A stretch of 62,927 nt of DNA from positions 1 through 62,927 of the forward strand of contig CAYLJE010000003.1 of the NCBI GenBank assembly GCA_964383915.1, read 5' to 3'. The notes beneath the pieces were generated by a model. The model saw nothing but the letters and a program-made list of their open reading frames with translations. It was not told the DNA's origin and searched no databases. The translations under genes were made by a program, and so were the position numbers. This document shows positions 60,289 through 62,927 of the stretch, piece after piece. Each line of letters begins with the position of its first letter. The stretch's first letter is position 1. This DNA comes from DRPN01 sp964383915. GTDB lineage: Bacteria; Bacteroidota; Bacteroidia; Bacteroidales; VadinHA17.

Positions 60289-62927
60289 ATGAATGACGAA
60301 GAAAAAAACGAAGAAGAAAAAATACGGGAAAATGGCCCTGTATCAGAAGAAACCGGGGAAGAGCTGCTGACAAAAGCGGGCTCATCCGACCTGATAAAAG
60401 TGGCTCATCTCTCGGGAATGTATCGTGACTGGTTTCTGGATTATGCTTCTTATGTGATCATGGAGCGGGCCGTTCCCAACGTGGTGGATGGTCTGAAACC
60501 TGTGCAGCGCCGGATCCTGCATGCCATGAAACAACTGGATGACGGCCGTTACAATAAAGTGGCCAATATCATCGGGCACACCATGCAGTATCATCCTCAT
60601 GGTGACGCTTCCATCGGGGATGCCTTGGTGCAGTTGGGGCAGAAGAATCTGCTGATAGATACCCAGGGGAACTGGGGGAATGTCCTCACCGGAGACAGTG
60701 CTGCGGCACCCCGGTATATCGAGGCACGGTTGTCTAAGTTTGCCCTGGAAGTGGTTTTTAACCCGAAAACAACCGAATGGAAACTGTCCTATGACGGGCG
60801 GAACAAAGAACCGGTAACCCTGCCGGTGAAGTTCCCTCTGTTGCTGGTCCTGGGGGGCGAAGGTATCGCTGTCGGACTGGCATCAAAGATACTGCCACAT
60901 AACTTTAATGAACTGTGTGACGCTTCCATCCTTTATTTACAGGGGGAAGACTTTGAACTGCTGCCAGACTTTCCAACCGGCGGTATGGCTGACTTCTCCA
61001 GATATAATGAAGGCTTGCGTGGAGGGCAGATTAAAATACGGGCAAAGATCGAAAAGAGAGATAAAAAAACACTGGTCATTACCGAGATACCCTTCGGAAA
61101 AGTCACAGGATCCTTAATAGATTCGATTATCAAAGCCAATGACAAAGGGAAAATTAAAATCAAGAAAATTGATGATAACACGGCCGAAAAGGTGGAAATT
61201 GTCATTCATCTGGCGCCCGGTGTTTCTCCGGACAAGACCATAGATGCTCTGTATGCTTTTTCCGATTGTGAAGTCTCTGTTTCTCCCAATGCCTGTATAA
61301 TTGACGGGAAAAAACCTGGTTTTATAGGCGTGAAGGAAATACTCCGGATGTCGGCAGATCAAACCAGATATCTTCTCGGACGTGAACTGGAAATACGGAA
61401 ACAGGAACTGGAAGAAGCCTGGCATCTCTCCTCCCTTGAAAAAATTTTTATCGAAAACAGAATCTATCGTGATATTGAAGAATGCACAAGCTGGGAAGAG
61501 GTGATTGAAGCTATTGACAAAGGACTGTCCCCATTCAGGAAACTCTTTTACCGTGAGATTACCAGAGACGATATCATTCATCTTACGGAGATCAAAATAA
61601 AAAGGATCTCAAAATATGATGTTAAAAAAGCAGAAGAGACCATCAAATCCATTGAAGAAGAGATGGAAGAGGTCAAAACCCACCTGGCTAATCTGGTGGC
61701 ATATGCCATCAACTATTACCGGCAGATAAAGAAAAAATACGGGAATGTTTATCCCCGGAAGACGGAAATACGCAGTTTTGAGATTATTGTGGCTACCAAA
61801 GTGGCAGTTGCAAATGCAAGATTATATGTTAACCGGAAGGAGGGCTTTGTTGGCACCAGTCTGAAAAAGGACGAGTTCGTGGCCGAATGTTCGGATATTG
61901 ATGATATGATCGTGTTGTTGCGTGATGGCCGTTATATCATTACCAAAGTGACTGATAAAGTTTTTGTGGGGAAAGATATTGTACATGTGGGTATCTTCAA
62001 AAAGAATGATACACGGACCATTTATAATATTATATACCGCGACGGGAAAGAATCCCGCTACCTGGTAAAACGTAGCGCTATTACAGGGATTACCAGGGAC
62101 AGAGAATATAATATCACCAAAGGAAAACCGGGATCAAGGATTGTTTATTTTAGTGTCAACCCCAACGGGGAAGCCGAGGTGGTTAAAGTCCACCTGAAAC
62201 CTAAGCCCAGATTGAAGAAACCGGTGTTTGATTTTGATTTCGGTACCCATGCTATCAAAGGACGTAACTCCCATGGGAATATCCTGACCAGATATGCAAT
62301 ACAGCGTATTACCATGAAAGAAAAAGGGATATCCACACTGGGTGACAGGAAAATATGGTTTGATGATACTGTGCTCCGTCTCAATGCTGACGGACGGGGG
62401 ATCCTGCTGGGCGAATTCAGTGGCGATGACAGGATCCTTGTGGTGCGAAAGAACGGATCCTTCCGCACTACTAATTTCGATCTGGCTAATCATTATGAGG
62501 ATGATATCCTGCTGATACAAAAATTCAAGGAAGGGAAAGTAGTTTCGGTGGTATATTTTGATGCTGATCGGGAATATTATTATGTTAAGCGGTTTTCCTT
62601 CAAGCCTTCGGAAAAAACGGTTTCTTTCACAGGGGATAATACCGAATCAAAACTGGTGAGTATAACCGAAGTGGAATATCCGCGGCTGGAAGTTAATTTT
62701 GGTGGGAAAAACAAGAACCGACAGTCTGAAATTATTGAGGTAGCTGAATTTATCGGGGTGAAAAGTTTCCGCGCCCGTGGGAAGAGACTGACTAATTATC
62801 AGGTGGTTAATATTACCGAGTTGGAGCCGGTGGTCAAACAGGAATACGGTCAGGAGGAGGACCTCCTGACCGTAGATGAATCGGAGGAAATGGAAGAAGC
62901 AGGGAAGCCCGGTATGATCACAAAGAA
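60289..62927 (+). CDS. parC: DNA topoisomerase IV subunit A (3' end cut by window)
   Basis: The frame is open from ATG 60289 to the window edge (879 codons). After an acidic N-terminal tail of about 30 residues come YASYVIMERAVPNVVDGLKPVQRR, QYHPHGDASIGDALV and the catalytic tyrosine in AAPRYIEARL (Tyr143). A coiled-coil tower and a beta-propeller-type C-terminal domain follow, then an acidic tail. The codon equivalent to E. coli ParC Ser80 is Ala107, and Glu84 is Asp111. It is partner of parE upstream. Confidence 0.95.
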   Translation, partial: MNDEEKNEEEKIRENGPVSEETGEELLTKAGSSDLIKVAHLSGMYRDWFLDYASYVIMERAVPNVVDGLKPVQRRILHAMKQLDDGRYNKVANIIGHTMQYHPHGDASIGDALVQLGQKNLLIDTQGNWGNVLTGDSAAAPRYIEARLSKFALEVVFNPKTTEWKLSYDGRNKEPVTLPVKFPLLLVLGGEGIAVGLASKILPHNFNELCDASILYLQGEDFELLPDFPTGGMADFSRYNEGLRGGQIKIRAKIEKRDKKTLVITEIPFGKVTGSLIDSIIKANDKGKIKIKKIDDNTAEKVEIVIHLAPGVSPDKTIDALYAFSDCEVSVSPNACIIDGKKPGFIGVKEILRMSADQTRYLLGRELEIRKQELEEAWHLSSLEKIFIENRIYRDIEECTSWEEVIEAIDKGLSPFRKLFYREITRDDIIHLTEIKIKRISKYDVKKAEETIKSIEEEMEEVKTHLANLVAYAINYYRQIKKKYGNVYPRKTEIRSFEIIVATKVAVANARLYVNRKEGFVGTSLKKDEFVAECSDIDDMIVLLRDGRYIITKVTDKVFVGKDIVHVGIFKKNDTRTIYNIIYRDGKESRYLVKRSAITGITRDREYNITKGKPGSRIVYFSVNPNGEAEVVKVHLKPKPRLKKPVFDFDFGTHAIKGRNSHGNILTRYAIQRITMKEKGISTLGDRKIWFDDTVLRLNADGRGILLGEFSGDDRILVVRKNGSFRTTNFDLANHYEDDILLIQKFKEGKVVSVVYFDADREYYYVKRFSFKPSEKTVSFTGDNTESKLVSITEVEYPRLEVNFGGKNKNRQSEIIEVAEFIGVKSFRARGKRLTNYQVVNITELEPVVKQEYGQEEDLLTVDESEEMEEAGKPGMITK

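Noticed and set aside
1..62927. tRNA, rRNA, CRISPR, IS element or prophage
   Set aside because: No cloverleaf, direct-repeat array, transposase or phage gene was seen; no gap between genes exceeds 300 bases.

Overview
This window is a chromosomal segment of a Bacteroidota bacterium, most likely Bacteroidales in the broad sense. The lineage call rests on a TonB receptor, a PorV-like outer-membrane protein, two DUF4491 proteins, an S16 protein with a long acidic tail, the etfB-etfA-acyl-CoA dehydrogenase trio, a mutL-rhomboid-rhomboid cluster, and repeated promoter -7 elements of the Bacteroidota form TAnnTTTG. I cannot name the family or genus. I saw no rRNA, tRNA, CRISPR array, prophage or insertion sequence. 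Almost all of the window is ordinary core genome.

Layout. 0-9.3 kb: the end of a FtsX/MacB-type permease, purH, the elongasome operon mreB-mreC-mreD-mrdA-rodA, and an AcpH-like phosphodiesterase. 9.4-17.3 kb: a cyclic-2,3-diphosphoglycerate-synthetase-like GTPase, then a minus-strand run of membrane MutS-like ATPase, plsC-like acyltransferase, lplA, PAP2 phosphatase, obgE, adk and hpt. 17.3-22.5 kb: purE, a PorV-like barrel, a large helix-hairpin-helix outer-membrane protein, a membrane glycosyltransferase and a GNAT enzyme. 22.5-32.7 kb: carB divergent from argR-argG-proC-argH-(proB-like pseudokinase)-proB-proA. 32.7-39.7 kb: a visibly AT-richer porphyrin/heme island with two DUF4491 proteins, a small membrane protein, a TonB receptor, the remnant of an MFS transporter, hemN, hemG and convergent hemD. 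39.9-42.7 kb: rpsP, rimM, a GIN-domain lipoprotein and a Sua5/YrdC protein. 42.8-45.4 kb: three glycosyltransferases. 45.5-51 kb: dapD, a carboxypeptidase-regulatory-like protein, a PLP dehydratase, an EEP-family protein and two rhomboids. 51-57 kb: mutL, a small membrane protein, acyl-CoA dehydrogenase, etfA and etfB. 57.2 kb to the end: an EamA transporter, parE and parC (open at the right edge).

How the genes work together. ProB, ProA and ProC make up the whole glutamate-to-proline route. ArgG and ArgH are the last two arginine steps, CarB supplies carbamoyl phosphate, and ArgR probably controls the set through two candidate ARG boxes 21 bp apart, one of which covers the argR -7 element. 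The ornithine-forming and transcarbamylase genes are absent from this cluster. The heme island joins outer-membrane uptake to late tetrapyrrole synthesis (HemD, HemN, HemG).

The observations I rate highest are the degenerate ProB paralogue between argH and proB, the DUF4491/TonB/HemN/HemG island with its broken MFS gene and long hairpin, the ARG-box arrangement, a perfect 25-bp palindrome at 42731-42755, and an A14 tract in the leader of the 46472 gene. No clearly new multi-gene system is proven. The heme island and the ProB pseudokinase are the best candidates for undescribed biology.
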